DNA from: Chaunax sp. Z400
Taxonomy: Eukaryota; Chordata; Actinopteri; Lophiiformes; Chaunacidae
Direction: 5' to 3'
Assembly: GCA_037577475.1 (NCBI GenBank)
Contig: CM075184.1
Location: 7,869,094-7,933,093, forward strand
Length of the DNA: 64,000 nucleotides
Shown here piece by piece: positions 27,201 through 35,799 of the stretch. Both the position numbers and the translations under genes were made by a program. Position 1 is the stretch's first letter, and each line of letters opens with the position of its first letter. The notes under the pieces are model-generated. The model was not told the DNA's origin. It was given only the letters and a program-made list of their open reading frames with translations, and ran no database searches.

Positions 27201-30200
27201 TGAATCACAGTGAAAGTAATGATATAACATGAACAGACCTAAGTGTGACTTATTCATCATGAAGTGAAAAAAGGAGGAAACAGAAGACAAACCAGAGATC
27301 AACCACTATGATAAAACACACTAGAACTTGTCTAACGTTTGGCTTCAGATGCCAAAGACATTATCTAACATCTGCTGCTCGTTCAGCCACTACATTTGTT
27401 GTCACACATTCCACACCAAGAAAAATGACTAAACACATGGGTTCGGGACAACCCGCTGAGATCGTACCTACTGGTGGCTGACAGTGTGGCCACATCAACC
27501 TTCTCCTGAGCAAAACCAATAACTTCATATTATTGATCAAGTTTAAATGTGTCGTAAACCAGAAAACAGTTCTAACAGCTTATCATCACATCTAATGACC
27601 CTAAAGATGGAAATGCAGCATAGAAATGAGGGTGAAACCCTGTTCATCTCGTGTCAGATCACACCGTCCAGGTTTCTATGCAAGTTTTCCCTCCCGTGTC
27701 TATTTCTGCCTGTTGCCCAGAGTACAGGGGGTTGTAGAATGCTGGGCATGCTGGGGAAGGGGCTGTTGGGGGTGGGGTGTTGTCTGCATTTCCCATAAGA
27801 GCCCTATACCACCACAGAGACCACTGCCACCCGCCCCCTCTCCAACTCTGCAGCCTCTTAACCCTCTCAGTGTCCACTGTGATTTATGAAAACAGGAGGT
27901 CTCCTTTTTGAAGAGTCAGCCTCCACAGCCGGCTGCTCTGTTGCAGTCAAAGCGTCTCTGACGATCAACTGAACACGTTCACTTAGACAGATCCTTTCAC
28001 AGAGCCCAGCACAGCAGCCAATTAAAATAAGGCCCTGTTTATATGACAAGAGTTTTACTAAAAATGGATATGTTTTTCCTCGTTTTAAAAAAAAAAGCTC
28101 CATGTTCATATAACAATGTTGTGAAAATGATCCTTGTGTACATGGATCCAAACAAAAAGGCAGCTCAATGTATTTTGGACCAAGGGGGACAGCGACGGCT
28201 TGGCATGTTTGCCTGACTTTGACTGATGAGGTTAGTCGTGACAGGCTGAGGGAGCTCCCCGTTTTTTTATTCCCTCTGCACTTAAATCAGGCTTTCTCCA
28301 AAAAAAGGCTCTGACATTGTATGATGTCATAAAATTAGTTCAGATATCACAAAACGATAGTTACACAACTTATCGTGAAAACGCGGACGACTACCCGCCT
28401 CATCCATTATCAAAATGTGTCTATCATGCCCCTTTCCCCACGTCACAATGTTAGCGTATGACTCAGTGTTTGGCTACGTAAACGGCCTCCAATAATGTTT
28501 TTCTTTCTTCTTTTACGCTTGATGCATTACAAAAGTGTTTAGTGAGGCACACAGAGAAGCAAGCAAGGCTCCAGAATCAGAGATCAGCTTCACCATCCAG
28601 TGGTAGCTAAACAGTGAGGGGAGTTAGAGGTCAGCACCAAGACAAAGAAAGGCAGCACTGTGACAGCTTGTTGTATAGTTTCATCTTTGACGGGGATCCA
28701 TCGTGCCCTCTCCCTTTAAGCCTCATATGTGGTTTGAAACTGTCAAAGCAAACTTAACCTGGGAGGAGAATTGGGCTGATTTCCCTCCGATTTATCCCTC
28801 ATGATAATTGGGAGAAAACTGTTCTGGACCTTTGGTTGGTCCTGATGTTTGGCCCAGATTACCTGATAGCGTGAGACATTCACAGATGTTTGTGGACAAT
28901 CGGAGCCGCCCTGACAATTTTCATACCTGTTTGATTTTCAGGAGTATAAGTCTGGATGATTACGTCATTACTTTTAGAGTGAGATCACTGTAGCTGATGA
29001 GAGACATCCCGGAGCAGCTGATGGTGCTACCACGCAAAAGTGAACATTTTAGCCTTTTAGGCTATCGTTAGCTAGCCGTGTTGACCGCATCTTCCCAACC
29101 ATTTCATCATACACACTTGTTTCATCTGTTTTCTTGTTTTGTCACTGTAAAATAGGCCAATCGCTATGGCAACTACATCAGTCAATTTGAATGATATCCC
29201 GTAGTGTGTGATGCTCCGTTATTTTTCAGTCGTGTAGTGTGTGCATGTTTAAGATTAAAGAGAGGATCATCTACGCAGTTTCTTGTTATGTGTGTGATGA
29301 AACCTGATTTCACAATCTGTTAGCGTTTGAAACTCCTGTAGTGTGAGCCGGGCCTTAAACGATATCTGACAACAAATCATCTGTGACTAGACTGCAAGGG
29401 TGGAAAGTATCTTATCTGTTTGAAAAGTCAGCACGACCAACAAGAGCAAGCGATGAGGAAGTGTGCAAAAGTGTCAGAGAACGATTTGGAAATGCTGGCA
29501 CAGGAGCAACTGGGAGGATTAAAAATAAAATCTCAAGAATTCAGACAGGTGTTGGATGTCACTGGAGGAGTACTCAATAGTTTCAATGAGCTCCATTACA
29601 ACTCTGCTTCCATTCTCGACAAGGTCTTTGTGCGAACTGAGCTTTTGGAGTCTAACTTATAGATCAACAACAACAGTGAGCGACAGAGGGCCGTGGACCA
29701 GGAGCTCAGTGTCTGCCTCTCATCCATCCCTGCTAGAACAGTTAGTCACATTTACATTCACCATGCTGTGTCACAGAAAGCAGCTTGGCTGTTTGACTGT
29801 GGCGGCCATTGATTTGTGCTGTGCAGGATGTTCCGTGTGTGCCGGGCATTAAGGAGGCAATGACGCCAGAAACGATTCTCACTGGCCAATCAGTGGTCTG
29901 TAATGTTTCACGTGACCTTTTAGTACCTGCTCAGCTCGCTTGGAACCACAACAGAGGTACTAAAAACGCAGTGCCGGGTACCAGGGACTTTTACCTAATG
30001 GAAAAGCAAAGCAGGCGAGTAGAGTAGAGACGGTACTACGCAGTGGAAATGTGGCTAAAGACTAAATTGGCAAATTGTGTTAAAAAGAAAGGAGAATCCA
30101 GGGGGATGACATAACACACTCACAATCATATTAAAGTTACTTTTCAGGAGTACCTAACTTCCAAAGTATGCATATGCAAAAAGAGCCAAGAAGAGACTCA

Positions 30201-33200
30201 CAACAACAGGGTCTTTTCAACAAACAGCTGAAGTCTTCATAAGCTGCTTGATCCAAATACTGAAGGCCCTGGTTAAAACATATTAAATGTATAAACTTAA
30301 AACTAGACATGGTACATTAAACTTTAAAAGGAAAATACCACTCCTGAAATTGCGGTGACAGCTCACTCTGATTTTGTGAGGTTACTCCCCTCTAAAAAAA
30401 TGCTTGACAGTGCACAAACACCAGTTTGCAGAGAGCACTCTGACCAGACAAGTTTAATTTTGGCCTGTTATCACGTTACTCCTGGAATCAGCATTGATTA
30501 GTGTCAGCTGATTCGACCCGCCCCCAGCAAAGTTAGTCATTTCCACAGAGGACGGAGCTGCATGGTTAAAAATTATGTTTTGTACACAGTTCTTTTTCTA
30601 ATGATGATTAGCATCTGGATATGCAGCAAAATGCTACGCTGTAGTTCCCGACTGTGATAAAGAGCAGCCGTGCTGCAGCACTAATGGGCTGGTTTAATTA
30701 CCCAGTAGTAACACAGTGGTACATGTAGTATGGTTATATGCCTGGATCAGTCCCGATGAGACCATGAGGAACAGCCTGGGGCCTCTCACATTACCTCCAC
30801 CAAGGAGGTCATATTTTCACCTGTGTCCATCGGTTGGTTGGTTGGTTTGTAAATGGACTGTACGTGCTTATCGTTATAGTCTGTTCAACCACTCACCCAT
30901 TCACACAAACATTCATACAGTGGTGGCAGAGGCTACCATGCAAGGCACTTCAAGACACTTCAGCATGTAGACTGCAGGGGCTGGGGATTGAACCACCGGC
31001 CCTCAGATAAGTGGATGACCGCTCGGGTTGGAATGGGGCCAGGGACAAACCCCTTAAATTTAGGAGTAGATCTGGATCAGGATCCAGGGATTCTGTTGAT
31101 CCTTCAACATTACTAGATAGGGGATTTTCACCATTTTCCCTAATTAGACAAAAACTACAGAAAGAGGCAAGAACCCATTCAATTTATGGATAGAAAGGTG
31201 GACATAGGAATTTTCATTTTACTTAATGTTGCAAGATTTGGGCATTTTTCAATATTTTTTCAAATTAGTAGGGGTGTAATGGTACACAAAAATCACGGTT
31301 CGGAACAATGGAAACAAGAAACAGAGAACATTTAACTTTTTTTTTCTTTTTTAAAATTCAACACTGGTTAACTTAGACTACGGCTGTGTCTATCTTAATT
31401 ATTAAAAAAAAGTATATTATACAAAAGTAAATCATAATATATATTCTCTCAAATAAATAAAAATAATAAAATAAAGGATGCTACATTCAGGTGCAGCATG
31501 TAGAGAATTAACTGCACGGTTATTGTATTCCCTGTACGCACACAAATAAGTTTCGCATGTGCACTGGTTGCATTTATTCGGTACACGTGCGTACCCAACC
31601 AAAAGGCCCGTACGGAACATTTTCAGATGGAAAATGAATGGTAGGTAAGTAAGTCAGCCTTTATTTGAATGATCCAGTATCTATTCATAAATAACATATA
31701 TCAGTCTTTTCGTACATACCTTTTTCCTTGAATAAAAGTCCAACCTTTGGTTCTTCGTGCATCAAGTATAATTAATAATTAATAAGAACGACCCTGACCC
31801 TCTCCTGATTCCTGTGAGAGTTTCTGTCAATCTGTGGGAGACACTGGAAAGCCCCATTGGCCTAAAACCTCACCAAAATAATTGGGTGTCACGAGTGCAG
31901 TTCTTTCTGATGTGACATGGTGGGGACTTGCCAGTAGTCCTAACAGGTCCAGCTTTGTTACAGATTTGGCTGAGCCTACTCGGTCTATGCAGTCCTCCAT
32001 CCTAGGGAGTGGAAACAAGGTTTAGATACTGAACTGACTTTTCTGTTATTGTCATTGCAAAACCAAGGAGTGTTGTGGGATTTTAGGACTAACAGATAGG
32101 GAAAGCTCCACTGAGTTCAGCCAATCCATGTTGAACAAGGTAGCTCACCGCCTGCTGTTTCATGGATCTTTTGGTCGGATTAACTCATGTTGCTCCCACA
32201 AATATGGCACTGAAATCATTGATTGATTGGAGAATCTGGATGAGCAGAATTGGACAGAACATCTGAATTTCTCAACCAATGAAGTAGCAACAAACCACTT
32301 TTTTTTCTCTTTAGTTGTCATCACAGGGATGATATGGAGGTGGAGGTATGGAGTGTGAAAAACACAATCTGTGTCACTGGCTTGCAACCTGGATCCAGAT
32401 AACAGACGCAGCACCAAAACTTTTACCACTGGTTTCAAAGCTCTAAACACACGTCTTGTCTTCGTTGAGTTTTTTTAAGAGCTGATATAATCACGCACAT
32501 TATGTTTGGCTCTACTCAGGGGTTTTCTAAACTGCGTAACAAGGGTGCTGCACCCTCTTACTTTAAATGCCATACCTTATTCTATCAACATGTAATCTTC
32601 CTTAAAACGGTCTTTTCTCTGTGAGAATATCAAATAAATGCCAGTACACAACATGTCTATTCATTGAAAATGGTAGAATCACTCCAAAATATCAAAATCA
32701 TGACAAATAGACCCTCAGAAGGCCTTTAACAACTTTGATTTCACGTTGCTCCGACGTCCTGCTGATGTTCATTGGTCCGTGGCGCCATCTTTGTTTATGT
32801 GCCACATGTTTTTGCGAGATTTCTTAAAGCTGATGCACACAGGATCAGCTGACTTTGAACGAGACCCTCATGTTCTTGGGTGACCTTTCAACCACGGCAC
32901 AATGCGGGAGAAAGCTTAGAACTATGCGGGGGCAGAAGAAGAAGATGATTTTTCTGCTGCAACGAAGCAGATATAGAACTGAAAGCAAGATCAGGTCCAT
33001 TGAAGGACTGATTGAGCAAGAATCCAAGAAGAAACAATAGTGTCCCCCGTCAGGTAGCCTCAGAACGCTCCATTGTCACCTCAAATTTTCAAAAGCTCCA
33101 CATACTGAATATTAGTAGAAAACTCCTGTCTCTAAGGAACTCAGAAACCATTGTTCTCTGAGGAGATGGCACGCTGGGTGGCCAGAAATAAGCTTGGAAA

Positions 33201-35503
33201 CACTGAAGCCTGAAGATTCATGGGTGGAAACTCCCAAGTCCATGTTGGACTGAGGGCAGACATTTCACAGCATGGATTTTAGCATCTGATGGTACCTTTC
33301 CAGCAAAGTTGGATATTTATTTCTGAGTTTCACCTTAACTGCTGAAAATACTTTTGACTTGAAATTTCTGCCATGGTCAATGTGGATAATTTTGTATATA
33401 AACCAAAAGTTGAGAAGACTATAGAGACGGCTTTCTCTGCAGTTTTGGGTCTGATGTCCAGTTTAGTTTTTGGCAGGACGCCACACAATCAAATAAAAGG
33501 CTCTCAAATGTCTGCCAGAGCTTGTGACTGAATGCAAGTGGTGAGCAGAACACAGTGATTGGGCCTCCCCAGAATTTGTGACAAAACTTGCAATACTTTG
33601 CAACAACAGCTTTCAGAGGAATAATGCAAAAGCTTTTTTTTTCTTTCTTCAAATGAAGAAATATTGTATTCAAGGAAAAATAAAAAGTCTGTCATTATTA
33701 TCTACTGAGGTTGCAGCAACAAGTTCCTCTTTTGGATCTAATGCTACAGTATCATTGAGTGCGTGGGAGCAGAGCTCTCGCTGTTGTGTTACACAACTTC
33801 TGAGTAGCAGGTTAACACTGAGGTAGAGATCACAAGTTCTTCATGTATACACCTTCAAGTTTGTGCACTTTCCTCTGACAGGGTACACACACACACACAC
33901 ACTTTTAGCCAAGAGGCTACAGTAAAGATGTGGGATCTTGGATACAAAGCTGTATGGAGTCATTTCATGTTTGTGTTTTCACTCATTTGTTTGGCTGGTT
34001 TGTTTTTTTATCAGCAGGATTATGCAAAAATGACAGATTTCAATGAAAACTTGGTAGATGGGCGGTGCATGGGCAAGGAAAGAGTCCATTACATTTTGGT
34101 GCAGACCTGGATAAACGGACTGATCCATTTTCTTTTTTTCAAAATCCCAAAGGTGCACTCAAGTTTTTGGTTATGTTTTAAAACAAGTCTCCATCTTCTT
34201 CAGTTGTTCAGGGCAATGCTGCAATGCTGCGATGTTTTGTGGAAGAAGAAGCTTCATCTGCCTTTCCATCAGCATGTGGCTGAGAGGATAGCGACCTATT
34301 TTCATTTTCGGGTTGACCGTTCTTTTAAGGCCACACCCTGACAACTGCTGTCATGATATCACATATTTATAAACAGACACACAAAAAGCAACATATTCTG
34401 ACCAGTCACCTTGACAACTACAGCCAGAACGTGACTGAGAATGATGCTCATTAGTGATGCTCCAAGAATAGTGCTTAATGTTAGTCACACTGCTGAAAGA
34501 GGAAAGTCTCATTTTCCTCCAGCCGCGAAAGCCTGTAAATGCTGCATAGTGTAGACTATTAAACTGGTTTCAAACCTCAATGCTCTGGTGATATTTACAT
34601 TTGCAAAACACATTGTAAAGAAAATACACAGTCCTACTTATTGATTTCGGCTCTTTAAAGAAAAGTACCAAAGCGAATGGAGAGCAGCACTCGAGCTTTT
34701 TGGGAAGGAACACTGCACTTTCACAGAGAGAGTAAAAACTAAACACCCACAAATGTTTCCATGATCCAGCACCCAACATCGAGCCTTGACTCACCAAATG
34801 GAAACCACCATGGGTCCCCCTCCACACATACACACACACACCCACCCACACACACACACACAAACTGGGCGGAGGATGTAATCCAAACAAAGCCATTATC
34901 CATGCCCAAGGAAGTCAAGCCTCCACTGGCGCAACAGCTAGCAGACCCCAGCTTTAAACATTCACCACCCTCTATGAGCCTCATCTGAGCTCCTGTCGGT
35001 AACCTAAAACTTTATTTACATTCTTTTGTGTTCTGTGTCACAATAGACTAAAACTACCGTGGACTCTGAAGGGGACAACCACATTTTTTTCTCATTTTCA
35101 TCGCATGTTGACTTCACCTGACGTGACTCCACTCCGCTGTATGAAAAACCTCCTTCATGTGCAGCACAGCTGAAGTACGTTACAATTAGCCACGCACGCG
35201 CCTTCGTATTTATTTATCGCCATTTATCGTTATTCGCCACAATCACCGCTAGTGGTGGAGCAGTCGTCACGCCGTTCATATACCGTTTCATGTCGTGAAT
35301 CAGTGAGACGCGCGGACGGTGGATGTCGTGGATTAATCCCGCATCGTTCATTCATAACGGTCTCAGAGCCGAAGTCACGAACTACAGACAGGAGGCGGCA
35401 CTGCGCACCGGAGTGACCACACACAAAGGCTGCTTACCCAGAAGATGAAGTTGAAGAAGAAAAGCATGTACTTGATGCATTTGGTGCAGCCTTCGACTCC
35501 CAT
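9221..35503 (-). CDS. cd81: CD81 tetraspanin, complete, 8 coding exons
   Basis: CD81 is a four-pass plasma-membrane tetraspanin that organises membrane microdomains with integrins, CD19-type and IgSF partners. Coding exons, in order of translation, are 35438-35503, 23805-23919, 15149-15246, 13941-14015, 12751-12870, 12172-12270, 10218-10301 and 9221-9283. All have GT donors and AG acceptors, and all phases match. The product is 239 residues (human CD81 is 236). The start [15 protein letters not shown] is the typical CD81 N-terminus and sits in a good AACATGG context. Membrane segments lie near residues 12-34, 64-84, 94-113 and 205-229. The large loop carries the CCG motif at 161-163 plus Cys184 and Cys193, enough for two disulphides. 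Juxtamembrane cysteines (6, 9, 230, 231) fit palmitoylation. Asn18 and Glu222 correspond to the cholesterol-pocket residues of human CD81. The C-terminus is GIRNSPVY. Whether this is the a or b teleost paralogue is not decided. Confidence 0.97.
9284..10217 (-). other. cd81 intron 7, no embedded element recognised
   Basis: 0.93-kb intron between the exon for the fourth membrane segment and the last coding exon. Splice sites in minus sense are GTGAGA and TCCTCCCAG. I see no repeat or RNA gene that I can name. Confidence 0.6.
10525..10870. repeat. Dispersed repeat fragments in cd81 intron 6
   Basis: The left part begins TTAGGGCCTTGACACACCA, a phrase resembling the ends of fish hAT-type MITEs. 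The right part, from ACCTCTGCCAACAACCAAC to CCCCTTGGCAGAGGTTT, carries the outer phrases of the 'CCTCYGCCAAGGAGGT' repeat also found at 20110, 30785 and 41030. Classification is by phrase matching within the window and general familiarity. Confidence 0.4.
11480..11870. repeat. Composite repeat; 160-bp core repeated at 22585-22745
   Basis: The left part (about 11500-11580) contains GGATTACGCAAAAACTAATGG and belongs to the 'GGATTACGCAAAAACTACTG' fish repeat. The right part, from about 11708, contains GCTTTGGTTGCTATGATAC, AAGTACCTAATTTTGCAGAG, TTTTATTAACAAATACTGA and AAAATGGCAGCACAAG. It is nearly identical, in the same orientation, to 22585-22745 in intron 2. The 133-codon minus-strand frame across it is not a gene. 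Confidence 0.6.
12405..12475 (-). repeat. Tail of a 'TAGCGCCAAATCACAACAAAAG' dispersed repeat
   Basis: The segment reads AATTCAATTTATTTACATAG followed by CGCCAAATCACAACAAAAGT. The same phrase recurs at about 41650-41700. It appears in reverse, degraded, at 18885-18950. This is a frequent short tail in teleost genomes, probably the end of a retroelement. It lies inside cd81 intron 5. Confidence 0.6.
13121..13655. repeat. Non-autonomous DNA-transposon-like element, family M copy 2
   Basis: The left end CCAGGCTCAGACTACAGGA (13122-13140) and the right end TCCTGCAGTCTGAGCCCGG (about 13633-13651) are inverted repeats matching at about 17 of 19 positions. The interior carries GGCCCAGGTTATCTGGCTA and a coding-free AT-richer core. 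Two further copies lie at 5090-5434 and 28780-29357. A clean target duplication is not evident, so the superfamily is left open. It sits in cd81 intron 4. Confidence 0.6.
14016..15148 (-). other. cd81 intron 3, no named element
   Basis: 1.1-kb intron. Around 14120-14400 the phrases GGTGGCCTGTGGAGTTTTC, CCCGCCCCCTGTTGATGAG and CAACGCATCAACGCCACCACG look like a degraded dispersed repeat, but I cannot name it. Overlapping frames on both strands at 14181-14489 are not supported as coding. Confidence 0.4.
16105..16290 (+). repeat. Fragment of the 'GGATTACACAAAAACGACTGA' fish repeat
   Basis: Contains a TTTGTTTGTTTGTTGTTGTG run, GGCAGGATTACACAAAAACG, ACTGAACCGATTTTCACG and AAACTTGGATGGTTGGACC. The same series occurs at 20110-20520, 30785-31230, 33955-34140 and 41030-41410. 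It lies in cd81 intron 2. Non-coding. Confidence 0.65.
16560..16925 (+). repeat. Pyrimidine-rich dispersed repeat, LTR-like
   Basis: CT-rich sequence with recurring TTGCCTGT, TTTTGGA, TTTGCCTG and CTGCATCTGGCTCCTCCTAT phrases, ending GTGTTCCAAGTGTGACAATC. A related, diverged sequence is at 52380-52800. In fish genomes such pyrimidine-rich blocks ending with a 'CTGCATTTGGGTCC' phrase occur as repeat ends, possibly LTRs. Assignment as an LTR is tentative. Confidence 0.35.
18590..18950 (+). repeat. Dispersed repeat ending in the 'CTATATAAATAT' tail
   Basis: The end of the segment reads GGGCCTTGAGATAACTTTTG then GGTGCTATATAAATATAATTG. This is the reverse-strand version of the tail at 12405-12475. 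The upstream part, with CACTGTTAGCAACTAGCTAA and TTAAAGGG phrases, is probably the body of the same element. Non-coding, in cd81 intron 2. Confidence 0.5.
19985..20060. repeat. Two perfect 18-bp hairpins, back to back
   Basis: The first inverted repeat has arms at 19985-20002 (AGTATGACAGTTTTCCAT) and 20004-20021, with a single G between them. The second has arms at 20022-20039 (AAAGAATATGGCGATACA) and 20043-20060, with TAT between. Both pairs of arms match at every position and the two hairpins abut with no gap. They lie deep in cd81 intron 2. No transposon ends or gene are recognised around them. Confidence 0.9.
20110..20520 (+). repeat. Long copy of the 'CCTCTGCCAACGAGGTCAT' fish repeat
   Basis: Starts TTACCTCTGCCAACGAGGTC and continues with GTTTGTTTTGTTTG, GGCTTACACAAAAACTACC, GGGGCATGGGTTAGGAAAG, AACCCATTACATTTTGGTGC and a second CAAAAACTACTGAATCAATT block. 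The same order of phrases occurs at 30785-31230 and 41030-41410. Non-coding dispersed repeat. Confidence 0.7.
20990..21420 (-). repeat. Purine-rich (GA) tract
   Basis: About 430 bp on the plus strand is strongly biased to G and A (many GAGAGGAGGG-type runs). The opposite strand is therefore CT-rich. This explains the 184-codon minus-strand frame at 20942-21496 rich in Ser, Pro and Leu, which I do not regard as a gene. Confidence 0.6.
22440..23010. repeat. Composite repeats: 160-bp core copy plus MITE end
   Basis: 22585-22745 is the direct-repeat partner of 11708-11870 (GCTTTGGTTGCTATGATAC to GATGAAGAGAAGGCTGAAAG). The following segment to about 23005 includes GTGATTGGACGGCTGGGTA, GAGCGCTGCATTTCACTC, AAACGTGCAGCGCTCAGTGC and the end CGCTTTGATGGACACAGGCC. 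That end resembles the outer end of a hAT-type MITE. No reading frame of note. In cd81 intron 2. Confidence 0.55.
24744..24995 (-). mobile_element. Possible short LINE ORF2 fragment
   Basis: The minus-strand frame includes [17 protein letters not shown], which resembles a C-terminal segment of L1/Tx1-like ORF2 proteins. The rest of the 83-codon frame does not match anything I can name. It lies in cd81 intron 1, just inside exon 2. Low confidence. Confidence 0.25.
25136..25160. repeat. (CA)n microsatellite
   Basis: Pure CA dinucleotide run of about 12 units in cd81 intron 1. A shorter CA run is at 33885-33902. Confidence 0.9.
28030..28490. repeat. Probable hAT-type MITE
   Basis: The left end reads AAGGCCCTGTTTATATGAC, and the right end GCTACGTAAACGGCCT is its degraded reverse complement. 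The interior has GTTTTACTAAAAATGGATATG and CACAAAACGATAGTTAC phrases. No coding frame. Identification from the 'GGCCCTGTTTA' end motif common in fish MITEs; the target duplication is not resolved. Confidence 0.4.
28780..29357. repeat. Non-autonomous DNA-transposon-like repeat, family M copy 3
   Basis: Carries TTTGGCCCAGATTACCTGAT, GAGCCGCCCTGACA, CCTGTTTGATTTTCAGGAG and the right end AACTCCTGTAGTGTGAGCCG. These match copies 1 and 2 at 5090-5434 and 13121-13655. The left end is degraded. Non-coding, in cd81 intron 1. Confidence 0.55.
29395..29760 (+). pseudogene. Unidentified coding-like fragment with an in-frame stop
   Basis: One plus-strand frame (open 29420-29662) reads like a conserved helical protein. 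Pieces include [38 protein letters not shown] and [20 protein letters not shown] stop interrupts it near 29660, but the same frame continues with protein-like text ([20 protein letters not shown]) to about 29740. Charge pattern and amphipathic heptads suggest a coiled-coil or helical bundle. I do not recognise the family. It sits inside cd81 intron 1 in the antisense direction. It could be a processed or partial gene copy or part of a transposon protein. Confidence 0.45.
29810..30060. repeat. Probable MITE ('GGGACTTTTACCTAATGGAAA' type)
   Basis: Contains CAATGACGCCAGAAACG, TGTTTCACGTGACCTTTTAG and GCCGGGTACCAGGGACTTTT. It also has AAGCAGGCGAGTAGAGTAGA and GTACTACGCAGTGGAAATG. These phrases are common in fish hAT-like MITEs. 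No coding content. In cd81 intron 1. Confidence 0.45.
30785..31230 (+). repeat. Nested dispersed repeats
   Basis: The outer repeat starts TTACCTCCACCAAGGAGGTC and resumes near 31030 (GGGGCCAGGGACAAACCC, GACAAAAACTACAGAAAGAG). It appears interrupted by a second repeat, 30848-31015 (GTAAATGGACTGTACGTGC, CACCCATTCACACAAACATT, GGCAGAGGCTACCATGCAAG), whose mate is at 40010-40215. The insertion implies the second repeat is younger here. Confidence 0.55.
31265..31625. repeat. hAT-like repeat ('GGGGTGTAATGGTACACAAAAA' end)
   Basis: The left end reads TAGGGGTGTAATGGTACACA followed by AAAATCACGGTTCGGAAC. The right side contains TTCGGTACACGTGCGTACCC and CCCGTACGGAAC. This 'GGTGTAACGGTACAC' opening is a familiar hAT-family repeat end in vertebrates. 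The two ends are too diverged to define the borders exactly. Confidence 0.4.
31827..33690 (-). mobile_element. Decayed Ty3/Gypsy pol, integrase upstream of RT (Gmr1-like)
   Basis: Read on the minus strand, the first recognisable part is an integrase, scattered over several frames from about 33530 to 33150. It has a degraded GPLPKTK box, [14 protein letters not shown] (DQG-type segment), [10 protein letters not shown], and an ESSGF...LLREQW segment. About 1 kb further on comes the N-terminal part of a reverse transcriptase: [44 protein letters not shown] and VTKLDLL, between about 32260 and 31830. Stops and frameshifts break every part, and the catalytic core of the RT beyond this point is lost. 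Integrase before RT is the copia-like order known from Gmr1-type Gypsy elements of fish. LTRs are not identified. Confidence 0.7.
33955..34345. repeat. Two adjacent dispersed repeats
   Basis: 33955-34140 is another copy of the 'GGATTATGCAAAAATGACAG' fish repeat (TTTGTTTGGCTGGTTTG, GGTAGATGGGCGGTGCATG, TCCATTACATTTTGGTGC). 34160-34345 is the inverted partner of the repeat at 7435-7735 (CTCCATCTTCTTCAGTTGTT, TTCCATCAGCATGTGGC). A 137-codon frame crosses both and is not a gene. Confidence 0.65.
34810..34862. repeat. (CA)n-rich microsatellite
   Basis: Interrupted CA dinucleotide run with CCCACC interruptions, in cd81 intron 1 close to exon 1. It produces the Val/Cys-rich minus-strand frames across 34570-34984. 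Confidence 0.8.
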
Positions 35504-35700
35504 GTTGATCCGTTAACGTGAGACAGATGTGTTCGGTAAGAGCTCAGAGGGCGGCGGCAGCAGCGGGCCGAGTGTAGCGCCGAGTAACGGTTTCAGCAGC
35601 GACTGAGAGTCCAGATTTCAGATCGTAGACCGAGGCAACACCCAACTCCTCCTACCTCCCCTCGCGGTTTGATCACTCCATCATAATCCAGTCCCAACAA
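35160..35700 (-). promoter_or_regulatory. cd81: CpG-rich promoter and 5' UTR region of cd81
   Basis: This stretch is much richer in CG dinucleotides than its surroundings (for example CACGCACGCGCC, GAGACGCGCGGACGG, GGGCGGCGGCAGCAGCGGG). It brackets the first coding exon of cd81. The presumed 5' UTR and transcription start lie between 35504 and about 35640. There is no clear TATA box in minus sense, which fits a CpG-island promoter with dispersed start sites. The exact transcription start cannot be placed from sequence alone. Confidence 0.6.
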
Positions 35701-35764
35701 CACGGTTGACTTCCTGCCGACGCCTACACAATAAAACACAGATTTAGTGGGAGAGGCCTGCAGT

Positions 35765-35795
35765 AGTGGCCATAGTGGCCATAGTGGCCATAGTG
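35765..35795. repeat. 9-bp tandem repeat AGTGGCCAT x3
   Basis: Three perfect tandem units of AGTGGCCAT at 35765-35791, followed by AGTG, about 125 bp upstream of the presumed cd81 promoter. No function inferred. Confidence 0.85.
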
Positions 35796-35799
35796 TCCT

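Noticed and set aside
33419..33695. Considered as Gypsy RNase H
   Set aside because: The following text ([26 protein letters not shown]) fits integrase better, which also fits the element's overall order.
33928..34341. 137-codon plus-strand frame
   Set aside because: It runs across two dispersed repeats with copies elsewhere in the window and has no protein-like conservation.
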